Assembly: GCF_014648855.1 (NCBI RefSeq) | Contig: NZ_BMRX01000012.1 | Location: 186,001-250,000, forward strand | Origin: Streptomyces parvulus | GTDB taxonomy: Bacteria; Actinomycetota; Actinomycetes; Streptomycetales; Streptomycetaceae | Length of the DNA stretch: 64,000 nucleotides | Reading direction: 5' to 3' | The notes under the pieces: generated by a model | Seen by the model: only the letters and a program-made list of their open reading frames with translations | Database searches by the model: none | What the model was told of the DNA's origin: nothing | Program-made: the position numbers and the translations under genes | Part shown: piece by piece, positions 26,085 through 34,468 of the stretch | Numbering within the stretch: the first letter of the stretch is position 1 | Layout: each line of letters opens with the position of its first letter

Positions 26085-27515
26085 ATGTCACCGCAGAGCA
26101 GCGAAGCGGACCACATACCGAAGGCCGACCCGGTCGCCGTGATCGGGATCGGCTGCCGTCTGCCGGGCGCGCACGGACCCGGCCGGCTCTGGGAACTGCT
26201 CCGTGCCGGGCAGGACGCCACCGGTGTCGCACCGGCGGACCGCTTCCCGGCCGGGACCACACCGCCCGCGGGAGGAGCCCGCGGCGGCTTCGTGCACGGC
26301 GTCGACGAGTTCGACGCGGAGTTCTTCGGCGTCACGGCGGACGAGGCCGCCACCATGGACCCGCAGCAGCGGCTGCTGCTGCACACCGCCTGGGAGGCCC
26401 TGGAGGACGCGGGCCGCGACCCCGGCGACCTCGCCGGCAGCGCCACCGCCGTCTTCGTCGGCCAGTCGCACGCCGACCACTGGGACCGGCTGCGCGAGAC
26501 CCGGGCCGGCCGGCTCGACCTGGACTGCCTGGTCGGCGGTCACCAGCGGTCGATGCTGGCCGGCCGGCTCTCCTTCCACCTCGGACTGCACGGGCCCAGC
26601 GTCACCGTGGACTGCGCCCAGGCCTCCTCGCTCGCCGCGGTGCACCTGGCCTGCCTCAGCCTGCGCGCCGGCGAGTCGGCGCTCGCCCTCGCGGGCGGTG
26701 CCAACCTCGTGCTCGGCACCACCGCCACCGAGGTCTTCGACGGCGCCGGAGTGCTGTCGTCCGACGGACGCTGCCGGTTCGGCGACGGCGCGGCGGACGG
26801 ATTCGTGCGCTCCGACGGCGTCGCCGTGGTCGTCCTCAAGAGACTCGACCGGGCCCTGGCCGACGGCGATCCCGTACGCGCGGTGATCCTCGGCAGCGCG
26901 CTCGGCCACGACGGCGCCACCAAGCGGCACGTCACCGACCCCTCCGTCACCGGCCAGTCGCTGGTGATGCGCCGGGCCTACCGCAGTGCCCGCGTCGCCC
27001 CCGGCGACATCGGGTACGTCGAGGCCCACGGCACCGGCACCAGGATCGACGCGGTCGAACTCGACGCCCTCAACGAGGTGCTGGCCGAGAACCGGCCCCA
27101 GGGCCGGCCCTGTCTGGTGGGCTCTCTCAAGTCCAACATCGGGCACTGCGAGGCGGCCGCGGGTGTCGCGGGACTCGTCAAGACGGTGCTGTGTCTGGAG
27201 CACCGCGAGGTGCCGCCGACCCTGCACGCCGACACGCCTTCCCCACTCATCGACTGGGACCGGCTGCCCCTGGTGCTGCCCGACTCCACCCGCCCCTGGC
27301 CGGCCTTCGCGGGCAGGCCCGCCCTCGCGGCCGTCAACGGGCAGGGCATGTCGGGGGTCAACGCCCACCTCGTGATCGGCCCGGGCCCGGCGGAGCACAC
27401 CGGCGCCGTCCGAGGCCGGTCGACCGCCGGCCGCGTCCGGCCGGCTCCGAGGCACGGCCGGCCCACCGGCCGCCGCCCGTCGAGCGCCACCGCACCCGCC
27501 GCACGCGCGGACTGA
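26085..27515 (+). CDS. Free-standing ketosynthase with Cys-to-Gln active site (KSQ type)
   Basis: Single-domain protein of 476 aa closely resembling KS domains of modular type I PKSs (DPVAVIGIGCRLPGA, TMDPQQRLLLHTAWEALEDAG). The active-site block reads VDCAQASSL (175-183), so Gln179 replaces the nucleophilic Cys of VDTACSSSL. His315 (EAHGTGT) and His354 (KSNIGHCEAAAG) are kept. This is the KSQ signature of loading modules that decarboxylate malonyl groups rather than condense. There is no AT or ACP domain and none is encoded nearby. A Pro/Arg/Ala-rich tail of about 45 residues follows. ATG 26085 has GGGGGA upstream. Confidence 0.9.
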   Translation: MSPQSSEADHIPKADPVAVIGIGCRLPGAHGPGRLWELLRAGQDATGVAPADRFPAGTTPPAGGARGGFVHGVDEFDAEFFGVTADEAATMDPQQRLLLHTAWEALEDAGRDPGDLAGSATAVFVGQSHADHWDRLRETRAGRLDLDCLVGGHQRSMLAGRLSFHLGLHGPSVTVDCAQASSLAAVHLACLSLRAGESALALAGGANLVLGTTATEVFDGAGVLSSDGRCRFGDGAADGFVRSDGVAVVVLKRLDRALADGDPVRAVILGSALGHDGATKRHVTDPSVTGQSLVMRRAYRSARVAPGDIGYVEAHGTGTRIDAVELDALNEVLAENRPQGRPCLVGSLKSNIGHCEAAAGVAGLVKTVLCLEHREVPPTLHADTPSPLIDWDRLPLVLPDSTRPWPAFAGRPALAAVNGQGMSGVNAHLVIGPGPAEHTGAVRGRSTAGRVRPAPRHGRPTGRRPSSATAPAARAD

Positions 27516-27689
27516 CCGCACGGCGGCCCCCGGCCCCTCCTCTTCTCCCCACGACCTTCACCGTGCTTCCGCGCTGCCCCGACGCCGTCGCGGGCTCCGC
27601 GCCCACGCGTCGGCCGACGCGGCCGCGTGCCCGGAAGCGCGCATCCCCCCGCAGTCCATGACCCTCCGTGCCACATCTCGGGAGAGACC

Positions 27690-28808
27690 TTGACCAGCAT
27701 GCTCGGCATCGATCTCGGCAACTCCATACGCACGGCGGCGATCCGGGACCAGGACCCGCTCGCCGCCGACACCACCTGCTTCAATCTGCGCCAGTACAAC
27801 GAGCACGCCGACATCCCCGCCCTCACCGCCGCCCTGCGGGGCATGGTGCCCACCCTCGACGCCGTCGCCGGCTACTCCGTGGAGGCCTGCGTCGCCGCGA
27901 TGCGCGACCTCGGCATGGTCCTCGGCTCGATCAAGCGCCACGGACCGGAACCGGTGCCGCTGGCACCGGAGGTGGTGCCGGTCCTGCACGAACTGGGCCG
28001 GCGCACGGACATGGTGCCCCGGGACACCGTGCACCACTACACGACCTGGAACCCCGTCGGCGGACGTCAGCGCATGTACACCGGCGACATCCAGGAGGCC
28101 TACCTCCAGGAGTCCGTGCGGATGGTCTTCCCCCATCTGCGCGAGGCGCTGGAACTGGCCGGCCTGCTCAGCGACACCGACGTCGCCGAGCCGAAGTTCG
28201 CCGACCTCACCGACGAACTGACCGGCCACGTGGAGCCGATGGTCGCCTCGATCGACATGGTGGTGGCCAACGTCAGCCCCGAGTTCTTCGCCCGGGACCT
28301 GCGGTCCTACTTCGAGGAGATCACGGTCGACGAGCGCGTCCTGCTCGGCCCGGCGGCGGCGCAGGTCCCCCTGTGGCTGATCGACCAGGCCGTCTGGGCG
28401 TCGGACCACAGCGGGCCCGAGTACCAGGAGTTCCTGCGCGACTCGGTGCCGTACAGCCTGCCCCGCTGGCGCGAACTGTACGACTGCTGGACGGGTGTCC
28501 CGTCGGTCGTGACCAGGCTGGTCGCCGCGTACGGGGACGACCCCGACGGGGCCGAGCGCCGGATGCCCGGCCTGCGGCCCGCCGCCGAGGCGCTCGCCCG
28601 CCTGCTCCGCGTCGTCCTGGTCTTCCGCGGCCGCCACCTGGGCATCGCGCGCAAGGCGTACGACGCCGACCTGCGGCTCTACCCGGTGGGCAGCGGCGGC
28701 GCGAGCGTGGACCTGCTGAGGCAGATCACCGACCTGACCCGTGCCAGTGCCCAGCTCACCCGTCCGCGAGGCGGGTCGGCGGAGCGCGCCGAGCGGAGGC
28801 CGGCGTGA
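27690..28808 (+). CDS. PrnB homologue, IDO/TDO-superfamily heme enzyme
   Basis: Heme protein of 372 aa related to PrnB, the pyrrolnitrin enzyme that rearranges (7-chloro)tryptophan to an aminophenylpyrrole. Segments resembling PrnB as I recall it are AAMRDLGMVLGSIKRHGPEP, TWNPVGGRQRMYTGD, QESVRM, LLGPAAAQVPLWLIDQAVW and VFRGRHLGIARKAY. His316 in FRGRHL aligns with the PrnB/IDO axial heme ligand; VGSGG follows. TTG 27690 is chosen because GGAG at 27681-27684 is 5 nt away; ATG 27699 is the alternative. The GTGA overlap couples it to the second monooxygenase. Confidence 0.87.
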   Translation: MTSMLGIDLGNSIRTAAIRDQDPLAADTTCFNLRQYNEHADIPALTAALRGMVPTLDAVAGYSVEACVAAMRDLGMVLGSIKRHGPEPVPLAPEVVPVLHELGRRTDMVPRDTVHHYTTWNPVGGRQRMYTGDIQEAYLQESVRMVFPHLREALELAGLLSDTDVAEPKFADLTDELTGHVEPMVASIDMVVANVSPEFFARDLRSYFEEITVDERVLLGPAAAQVPLWLIDQAVWASDHSGPEYQEFLRDSVPYSLPRWRELYDCWTGVPSVVTRLVAAYGDDPDGAERRMPGLRPAAEALARLLRVVLVFRGRHLGIARKAYDADLRLYPVGSGGASVDLLRQITDLTRASAQLTRPRGGSAERAERRPA

Positions 28809-30091
28809 CGATCGTGATCGCGGGCGCCGGGATCGGCGGCCTGACCACCGCCCTCGGCCTGTACGAGGCGGGCATCGACGACGTACGCGTGCTGGAGTCG
28901 GTACCGGAACTGCGGCCGCTCGGCGTGGGCCTCAACATCCTGCCCAACGCGGTGCGGGAGCTGGCGGAACTGGAGCTGCTGGACGAACTGCTGGAGTCGG
29001 CCGTCCCGACCGGCGCCCTGGAGTACCGCAACCGCCACGGCCAGCTGATCTGGCGGGAGCCCCGCGGCACGGCGGCCGGCTACCGGTGGCCGCAGCTGTC
29101 GGTGCACCGCGGCCGGCTCCAGGCGGTGCTGGCGCGGGCCGTCAGGCGCCGGCTCGGCCCCGGCGCCGTCGTCACCGACGCCCGGGTCGAGCGGTTCGCC
29201 GACCGGGCGGACGGCAGGGTCGACGTGCACGTGCGCCACCCCGAGGCCAAAGGGCGCTCCGTGACGACGGCCGACGCGCTGATCGGCGCGGACGGCATCC
29301 GCTCCGCCGTCCGGGCCCAGCTGTACCCCGACGAGGGCCCGCCGCCCTGGAACGGACTCGTGGTCTGGCGGGGCACCACCCTCGCCCCGCCCTTCCTGGA
29401 CGGGCGCACGATGATCATCGCGGGCGACGACAGGCGGCGGGCCGTGGTCTACCCCATGTCCGAGCCCGAGGGCGGAGCGGGCGGCCCGGTCCTGATGAAC
29501 TGGGCCGTCGCGCGGGCCGCCGATCCGGACGCGGTCTTCGAGGCCGCCGACTGGAACCGCCCGGTACCCCCGGACAGCTTCCTGCACCACTTCGCCGACC
29601 TGGCCTTCGCATGGCTGGACATCCCCGCGCTGGTCCGCTCGGCGCAGGAGTCGTACGTCTACCCGATGGTGGACCGCGACCCGCTGCCCCGCTGGACGCA
29701 CGGCGCGGTCACCCTGCTCGGCGACGCCGCGCACGCCATGTACCCGATGGGCTCCAACGGCGCCACGCAGTCCATCGTCGACGCCCGCGTGCTGGCCAGG
29801 GAACTGGCCCTGGCCGACACCCCGGCGGCCGCCCTGTCCGCCTACGAGGCGGAGCGGCTGCCGGCCCTGACCCGGGTGCAGGCCAGCGCCCGCCGGCGCG
29901 GTCCCGAGGTGGTCATCGACCTCGCCCACGAGCGGGCCCCCGAGGGGTTCGCGGACCCGGCCGAGGTCTTCGGGACGGGCGAACTGGAGTCCGTGTCCGC
30001 GGAGTTCGCCAGGATCGGGGGCTTCGACCCCGAGACCGTCAACACCCGGCCGTCCCTGGCCGCGGCGAGCGCGACCGGAGGCCGACGATGA
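28805..30091 (+). CDS. PhzS-like FAD-dependent monooxygenase (second copy)
   Basis: Flavoprotein hydroxylase of 428 aa. FAD motif IVIAGAGIGGLTTAL, then PLGVGLNILPNAVRELAELELL, FLDGRTMIIAGDD, YPMVDRDPLPRW and GDAAHAMYPMGSNGATQ. These match PhzS more closely than the first copy does, including the YPM and YPMG residues. The two copies are obvious paralogues with separate positions in the operon, suggesting two successive hydroxylations. GTG 28805 overlaps the PrnB-like stop; the ATGA overlap couples it to the DsbA-like gene. Confidence 0.9.
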   Translation: MTIVIAGAGIGGLTTALGLYEAGIDDVRVLESVPELRPLGVGLNILPNAVRELAELELLDELLESAVPTGALEYRNRHGQLIWREPRGTAAGYRWPQLSVHRGRLQAVLARAVRRRLGPGAVVTDARVERFADRADGRVDVHVRHPEAKGRSVTTADALIGADGIRSAVRAQLYPDEGPPPWNGLVVWRGTTLAPPFLDGRTMIIAGDDRRRAVVYPMSEPEGGAGGPVLMNWAVARAADPDAVFEAADWNRPVPPDSFLHHFADLAFAWLDIPALVRSAQESYVYPMVDRDPLPRWTHGAVTLLGDAAHAMYPMGSNGATQSIVDARVLARELALADTPAAALSAYEAERLPALTRVQASARRRGPEVVIDLAHERAPEGFADPAEVFGTGELESVSAEFARIGGFDPETVNTRPSLAAASATGGRR

Positions 30092-30738
30092 GGATCGACA
30101 TCTGGTCGGACCTGACCTGCCCCTGGTGCTACATCACCAAGCGCACCTTCGAACTGGCCCTGTCGTCGTCCGGGCGCAGCGACGTGCACGTCGTCCTGCA
30201 CCCCTACCAGATCGACGGCGAGCGGCCCGCCGAGCCGACGCCGATGCTGGAGTGGCTGGCCGGCAAGTACGGCCCGGACCGGGCCGCGCGGATGAACAAG
30301 GAGGTCACCGCCGCCGGACCGCGCCACGGCATCGCCTTCCGCAACGAGTCGGGCTTCGCCGCCAACTCCCTGGACGCGCACCGGCTGCTGAGGTGGGCCG
30401 GCCTGAGCCACGGTCGTCCCGTGCAGAGCCGCCTGGAGGAACTGCTGTTCGCCGCCTGCTTCACGGAGAGCGCCGACATCAGTGACCACGAGGAGCTGCT
30501 CCGCCGGGTCGAACGGGCCGGCCTCGACCGCGAGCGGGCGGGACGGCTGCTCGCCTCGGACGAGGGTGTCGCGGAGGTGCGCGCCGAGGTGCGCCGCGCC
30601 CGGGAGTTCGGCATCGGCGCCGTCCCCCGTTTCGACTTCGGCGGCGCACAGCGCGTCGAGGGTCCGCAGGAGGACCCGGCCGTCTTCCTGAGGGTCCTGC
30701 GGCCCGTGTCCTCCGCCACCCGAGGAGAAGAGTCATGA
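30088..30738 (+). CDS. DsbA/FrnE-like thioredoxin-fold protein
   Basis: Protein of 216 aa in the DsbA-like/2-hydroxychromene-2-carboxylate isomerase group. The CPWC motif is at the N-terminus (DIWSDLTCPWCYITKR), with NSLDAHRLLRWA and GIGAVPRFDFGG as in FrnE. There is no signal peptide, so it is cytoplasmic. Relatives in polyketide clusters are called FrnE and have poorly defined thiol-dependent roles. Tight coupling (ATGA at both ends) indicates a pathway function, such as thiol-dependent isomerisation or redox handling of a quinone-like intermediate. That role is inferred. Confidence 0.85.
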   Translation: MRIDIWSDLTCPWCYITKRTFELALSSSGRSDVHVVLHPYQIDGERPAEPTPMLEWLAGKYGPDRAARMNKEVTAAGPRHGIAFRNESGFAANSLDAHRLLRWAGLSHGRPVQSRLEELLFAACFTESADISDHEELLRRVERAGLDRERAGRLLASDEGVAEVRAEVRRAREFGIGAVPRFDFGGAQRVEGPQEDPAVFLRVLRPVSSATRGEES

Positions 30739-32339
30739 GCAGAGTGAGCCGTCGTTCGTTCGTGGGCGCCTCGGCGCTGATCGGCACCGCCGCGGTGGCG
30801 CCCCCGGCCCTCGCCCGCGGCGCGGGGGAGGAGACGCGGCCCGTCGTCGTGGGCCCCGGCAGCCCCCAGTACGCGGATCTGGCCCGAGGCGTGAACCAGC
30901 GCTGGATCGGCACCCCGGACTGGATCGCGCTGCCCAGGACCACGGCACAGGTCGTCGCCGCCGTGCAGCACGCGGTCGACACGGGCCGGCGGGTCGCGGT
31001 CCGCGGTGGCGGGCACTGCTTCGAGGACTTCGTCGCCGGGAGCGGCATCAGGACCGTCATCGATCTCTCCGCCATGAACGCCGTCGGCCACGACGCCCGG
31101 CGCGGGGCCGTCGAGGTGTGGGCGGGCGCGCGGCTCGGCGAGGTCAACGAGCAGCTCTTCAAGCGGTGGGGCGTGGCCCTGCCGGGCGGGTCCTGCCCCA
31201 CCGTGGGCGTGGGCGGCCACATCAGCGGGGGCGGCTACGGCCCATTGAACCGCACCCTGGGGCTCACGGTGGACCATCTGCACGCCGTGGAGGTGGTGGT
31301 CGTCGGCTCCGACGGAACCGCGCGGGCGGTGGTGGCCTCCCGGGACGACCGTGGTGCCCTCGGCGACCTGTGGTGGGCGCACACCGGCGGGGGAGGCGGC
31401 ACCTTCGGCATCGTCACCCGGTACTGGCTGCGCAGCCCGGGGGCGTCGGGCTCCGACCCCCGGCGTGTCCTGCCGGCGCCGCCCGCCGAACAACTGGTGG
31501 CGACCGTGGTGTGGCCCTGGCAGGACCTGCACCAGGAATCCTTCGTGAACCTCCTGAAGAACTACAGCGCCTGGCACGTCGCCCACAACGCCCCCGGCGA
31601 CCCCGAGGCCGACCTCTACAGCCACCTGGCCGTGTTCCACCGCTCGGGCGGGGCGGTGGCGCTGAACGTCCAGCTCTCGACGGCGCACGGGGATCCCGAC
31701 CGGCGGCTGGACGCCTTCCTGGCCGCCCTGGGACGCGGCGTCACCGCCCCGTCCCGGACCGTGGAACGCCACCGGCTGCCGTGGCTGATGGCCACGCAGT
31801 GGTCCGGCTTCGCCGACCGCCCCGGCGGCAAGCGCATCAAGGGCAAGTCCGCCTACCACCGCACGGCCTTCGACGACGCCCAGGCCGGCGCACTCCACCG
31901 CCACCTGACCCGCGCCGACTACGACCACCCCGGCAGCGGCCTGCTCATCGCGCCCTACGGCGGCCGCGTCAACGCCGTCGGACCGCACGAGACCGCGGTC
32001 GCCCACCGGGACAGCGCCCTGATGCTGATGTACGTCAGCGAGTGGACCGCCGCCGCCGAGGACGACCGGCACGTGGGCTTCCTCCGGGAGCTGTACGAGG
32101 ACGTGTACGCGGCCACCGGAGGCGCCCCCGCACCGGGGCGCAGCACCGCCGGCGCCTACGTCAACTACGCCGACACCGACCTCAAGGACCCGCGCCGCAA
32201 CCGGTCGGGGGTGTCCTGGCAGGAGCTGTACTTCGGTGCCAACCACGCCAGGCTGCGCCGGGCCAAGGCCCGTTGGGACCCGCGGGACGAGTTCCGCCAC
32301 GCACTGTCCGTGCGGGCCGCGGGACGGGGGGAGCGATGA
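30735..32339 (+). CDS. Tat-exported bicovalent FAD-linked oxidase (berberine-bridge type)
   Basis: Secreted flavoprotein oxidase of 534 aa. The N-terminus is a Tat signal (RVSRRSFVGASALIGTAAVAPPALA). The PCMH FAD domain carries His94 in RGGGHCFEDF and Cys154 in GGSCPTVGVGGHISGGGYG. These are the two residues that form 8-alpha-histidyl and 6-S-cysteinyl bonds in bicovalent enzymes such as aclacinomycin oxidoreductase. The C-terminal NYADTDL and WQELYFGANHARLRRAKARWDP block is the BBE domain. It probably performs a late oxidation outside the cell. Overlaps trpC by 4 nt. Confidence 0.9.
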   Translation: MSRVSRRSFVGASALIGTAAVAPPALARGAGEETRPVVVGPGSPQYADLARGVNQRWIGTPDWIALPRTTAQVVAAVQHAVDTGRRVAVRGGGHCFEDFVAGSGIRTVIDLSAMNAVGHDARRGAVEVWAGARLGEVNEQLFKRWGVALPGGSCPTVGVGGHISGGGYGPLNRTLGLTVDHLHAVEVVVVGSDGTARAVVASRDDRGALGDLWWAHTGGGGGTFGIVTRYWLRSPGASGSDPRRVLPAPPAEQLVATVVWPWQDLHQESFVNLLKNYSAWHVAHNAPGDPEADLYSHLAVFHRSGGAVALNVQLSTAHGDPDRRLDAFLAALGRGVTAPSRTVERHRLPWLMATQWSGFADRPGGKRIKGKSAYHRTAFDDAQAGALHRHLTRADYDHPGSGLLIAPYGGRVNAVGPHETAVAHRDSALMLMYVSEWTAAAEDDRHVGFLRELYEDVYAATGGAPAPGRSTAGAYVNYADTDLKDPRRNRSGVSWQELYFGANHARLRRAKARWDPRDEFRHALSVRAAGRGER

Positions 32340-33178
32340 GTGTGCTCACCTCGATCCTGGAGGGCGTGCGGGCCGACCTCGCCGAGCGGCGCCGGGCGGT
32401 CCCCGCGGACGCGGTGCGGGAGCTGGCCCTGGCCGCCGGGCCGGCTCCCGACGCGGCGGCGGCGCTGCGCTCGCCCGCGGGACTGCGGGTGATCGCCGAG
32501 GTCAAGCGGGCGAGCCCGGCCCGGGGCCGGCTGGCCGCGCTCGGCGATCCCGGTGCGCTGGCCGCCGCCTACGCGGCCGGGGGTGCCGCGGCCGTCAGCG
32601 TGCTGACCGAGCGGCGGAGGTTCGCGGGGTCGCTCGCCGACCTGGACGCCGTCCGCTCGGCGACGCCGCTGCCGGTGCTGCGCAAGGACTTCGTGGTCGA
32701 CCCCTACCAGGTGTGGGAGGCGCGTGCGCACGGCGCGGACCTGGTGCTGCTGATCGTGGCGGCCCTCGACGCGCCGAGCCTGGCGGATCTCCTGGCGGTG
32801 GCGGGCGAGGCCGGGCTGACCGCTCTGGTGGAGGTGCACGACGAGGCCGAGGCGGAGCTGGCGGTGACCGCGGGCGCACGGGTGATCGGTGTCAACGCGC
32901 GGGACCTGCGGACCCTGCGGATCGACCCCGGCGTCTTCGCGCGGGTGGCCCCCCGGCTGCCGGGCGAGATCGTCCGGATCGCCGAGTCCGGGGTGCGCGG
33001 GCCCGAGGACGCCGCCCGGCTCGCCCGGCAGGGCGCGGACGCCGCCCTGGTCGGGTCCTCGCTGGTCACCCACGAGGACCCGGCCGCCGCGGTGGCCGCA
33101 CTGGTGGAGGCCGGGCGGCGCGGCCGGGCGGCCGGCGCCGGCGTCCCCGGATCCGGACGGGCCGGCTCGGACCGATGA
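32336..33178 (+). CDS. trpC: Indole-3-glycerol phosphate synthase (cluster copy)
   Basis: Converts carboxyphenylamino-deoxyribulose 5-phosphate to indole-3-glycerol phosphate in tryptophan synthesis. The 280-aa TIM barrel shows VIAEVKRASPARG, AVSVLTERRRFAGSL, VLRKDFVVDPYQVWEARAHGAD, GVNARDLRTL and IAESGVRGPEDA, all standard IGPS motifs. It is longer than usual by a C-terminal Gly/Arg/Ala tail. ATGA overlap with the exported oxidase shows that it is coexpressed with the tailoring genes. It probably duplicates a housekeeping trpC elsewhere. Confidence 0.94.
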   Translation: MSVLTSILEGVRADLAERRRAVPADAVRELALAAGPAPDAAAALRSPAGLRVIAEVKRASPARGRLAALGDPGALAAAYAAGGAAAVSVLTERRRFAGSLADLDAVRSATPLPVLRKDFVVDPYQVWEARAHGADLVLLIVAALDAPSLADLLAVAGEAGLTALVEVHDEAEAELAVTAGARVIGVNARDLRTLRIDPGVFARVAPRLPGEIVRIAESGVRGPEDAARLARQGADAALVGSSLVTHEDPAAAVAALVEAGRRGRAAGAGVPGSGRAGSDR

Positions 33179-33192
33179 CGGGAGGCGCCGGA

Positions 33193-33235
33193 GGCCCGGT
33201 GTCCGGGAGCCGCGCCGGCTCCCGGACACCGGGCC
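33193..33235. terminator. 20-bp perfect hairpin between convergent trpC and trpD
   Basis: Arms 33193-33212 and 33216-33235 are exact reverse complements with a 3-nt loop. The element begins 14 nt after the trpC stop and ends 37 nt before the trpD stop. It should separate the left operon from the minus-strand trpD transcript in both directions. Confidence 0.85.
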
Positions 33236-33272
33236 CTCGTCCTGGATCGTCCCGGGTCCCGAGCGGGTCCTC

Positions 33273-34331
33273 TCACGGCTTCCCGGCGCGCTTGCCCGTG
33301 ACCGCCGCCCAACGCTCCAGCACCCCGGCCGCGGCTCCCGAGTCGATGGCCTCGCGGGCCTGCCGCACCCCCTCCGCGAGGCGTTCGGTCAGCGGCGCCG
33401 ACGAGGGCCGCAGGGCCGCCAGCCCGGCCGCCGCGGAGAGCAGCACCGCGTCCCGGACCGGTCCCGGGGCCCCGTCGAGGACCTCGCGGGCGACCCGGGC
33501 GTTGTGGCGCCGGTCGCCGCCGCGCAGGTCCTCGGGGCGGGCGAGCCGGAACCCGAGGTCCCGCGGGTCCAGCACCTCTTCCCGTGCCCGGCCCCGGTGG
33601 ACGGTCCACACGCGGGACGTCGTGGTCACGGTCAGCTCGTCCATGCCGTCGTCCCCCCGGAAGACCAGGGCCGACACCCCCCGGCGCGCGAGCACCCCCG
33701 CCACCGGCGCCAGGGCGTCGGCCGCGGCCACCCCGACCGCCTGCGCCGCGGGGGCGGCCGGGTTGCACAGCGGGCCCAGCAGGTTGAAGGCGGTGCGCAC
33801 CCCCAGCTCCCGCCGGGTCGCGGAGGCGTGCCGCAGCGCCGGATGGAAGACGGGCGCGAAGCAGAAGGTGATGCCCGCCTCCTCGGCGACCTCCGCCACC
33901 TCGTGCACCGGGAGGTCGAGCACCACGCCCAGCTCCTCCAGCACGTCCGCCGAGCCGCAGGAGGAGGAGGCGGAGCGGTTGCCGTGCTTGACGACCCGCG
34001 CGCCGGCCCCCGCCGCGACGATCGCCGACATGGTGGAGATGTTCACGCTGTGGGAGCCGTCGCCGCCGGTGCCCACGATGTCCAGTGCCGGACCGGCCAC
34101 CGGAAGCGGAAGCGCGTGCCGGAGCATCGCCCGGGTCAGCCCCTCGACCTCCTCGGCCGTCTCGCCCTTGGCGCGCAGGGCCACCAGCAGCCCGGCCAGC
34201 GCCGCGGCGCCGACCTCGCCCGCCATGATCCGTTCCATGGCCCAGTCGGTCTCCTCGGATCTGAGGTCGTTCCCGTCGAGCAGCGTGTCGATCAGGGCGG
34301 CCCATTCGCGAACCCTCGGCCGTGCGGTCAC
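33273..34331 (-). CDS. trpD: Anthranilate phosphoribosyltransferase (cluster copy)
   Basis: Joins anthranilate and PRPP, second step of the tryptophan branch. The 352-aa protein has the PRPP-binding GTGGDGSHSVNISTMSA, KHGNRSASSSCGSADVLEELG and the anthranilate-site segment FCFAPVFHPALRHASATRRELG followed by FNLLGPLCNP. Length is normal. GTG 34331 follows GAGGAG. It is transcribed divergently from the MocR regulator, and their 137-bp intergenic region carries the two-box motif shared with the trpE/DAHP synthase region. Confidence 0.95.
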   Translation of the reverse strand: MTARPRVREWAALIDTLLDGNDLRSEETDWAMERIMAGEVGAAALAGLLVALRAKGETAEEVEGLTRAMLRHALPLPVAGPALDIVGTGGDGSHSVNISTMSAIVAAGAGARVVKHGNRSASSSCGSADVLEELGVVLDLPVHEVAEVAEEAGITFCFAPVFHPALRHASATRRELGVRTAFNLLGPLCNPAAPAAQAVGVAAADALAPVAGVLARRGVSALVFRGDDGMDELTVTTTSRVWTVHRGRAREEVLDPRDLGFRLARPEDLRGGDRRHNARVAREVLDGAPGPVRDAVLLSAAAGLAALRPSSAPLTERLAEGVRQAREAIDSGAAAGVLERWAAVTGKRAGKP

Positions 34332-34397
34332 GGAATTCTCCTCATCGGCGCCGAATTGCTACCACCTGCCATTGTCGGGACCGGCGTTGTCGCACGG

Positions 34398-34431
34398 CAG
34401 ACCAATCATTCGTGACGCATACGGTCCACAT
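34398..34431. promoter_or_regulatory. Two-box putative operator between trpD and mocR-type gene
   Basis: CAGACCAAT (34398-34406) and GGTCCACAT (34423-34431) lie with starts 25 nt apart. The same two boxes with the same 25-nt spacing occur at 38021 and 38046 in the trpE/DAHP synthase intergenic region. An imperfect partner of box 1 (TTGTC at 34387-34391) precedes it. Boxes containing GGTCCA or GACCA are typical of MocR-family sites as I recall them. The adjacent MocR regulator is therefore the likely ligand. Confidence 0.65.
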
Positions 34432-34468
34432 GCCGAACCGGAATGATGTGTACCGGAAAGGAAGAGAA

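Noticed and set aside
26085..27515. Ordinary fatty-acid or type II PKS ketosynthase
   Set aside because: The catalytic Cys is Gln, the sequence is of the modular type I kind, and no chain-length factor, ACP or ketoreductase is encoded nearby.
27690..28808. Pyrrolnitrin cluster
   Set aside because: The PrnB homologue is present, but no tryptophan 7-halogenase, second halogenase or Rieske oxygenase occurs anywhere in the window.
27690..28808. Tryptophan 2,3-dioxygenase giving kynurenine
   Set aside because: The fold superfamily is shared, but the detailed motifs (GSIKRHGPEP, YTGD, LLGPAAAQVPLWLIDQAVW) follow PrnB, and no kynureninase or formamidase is present.
20683..30091. Phenazine biosynthesis cluster
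   Set aside because: The two monooxygenases look like PhzS, but phzB, phzD, phzE, phzF and phzG are absent, and TrpE/TrpG here are separate anthranilate synthase subunits rather than a PhzE fusion.
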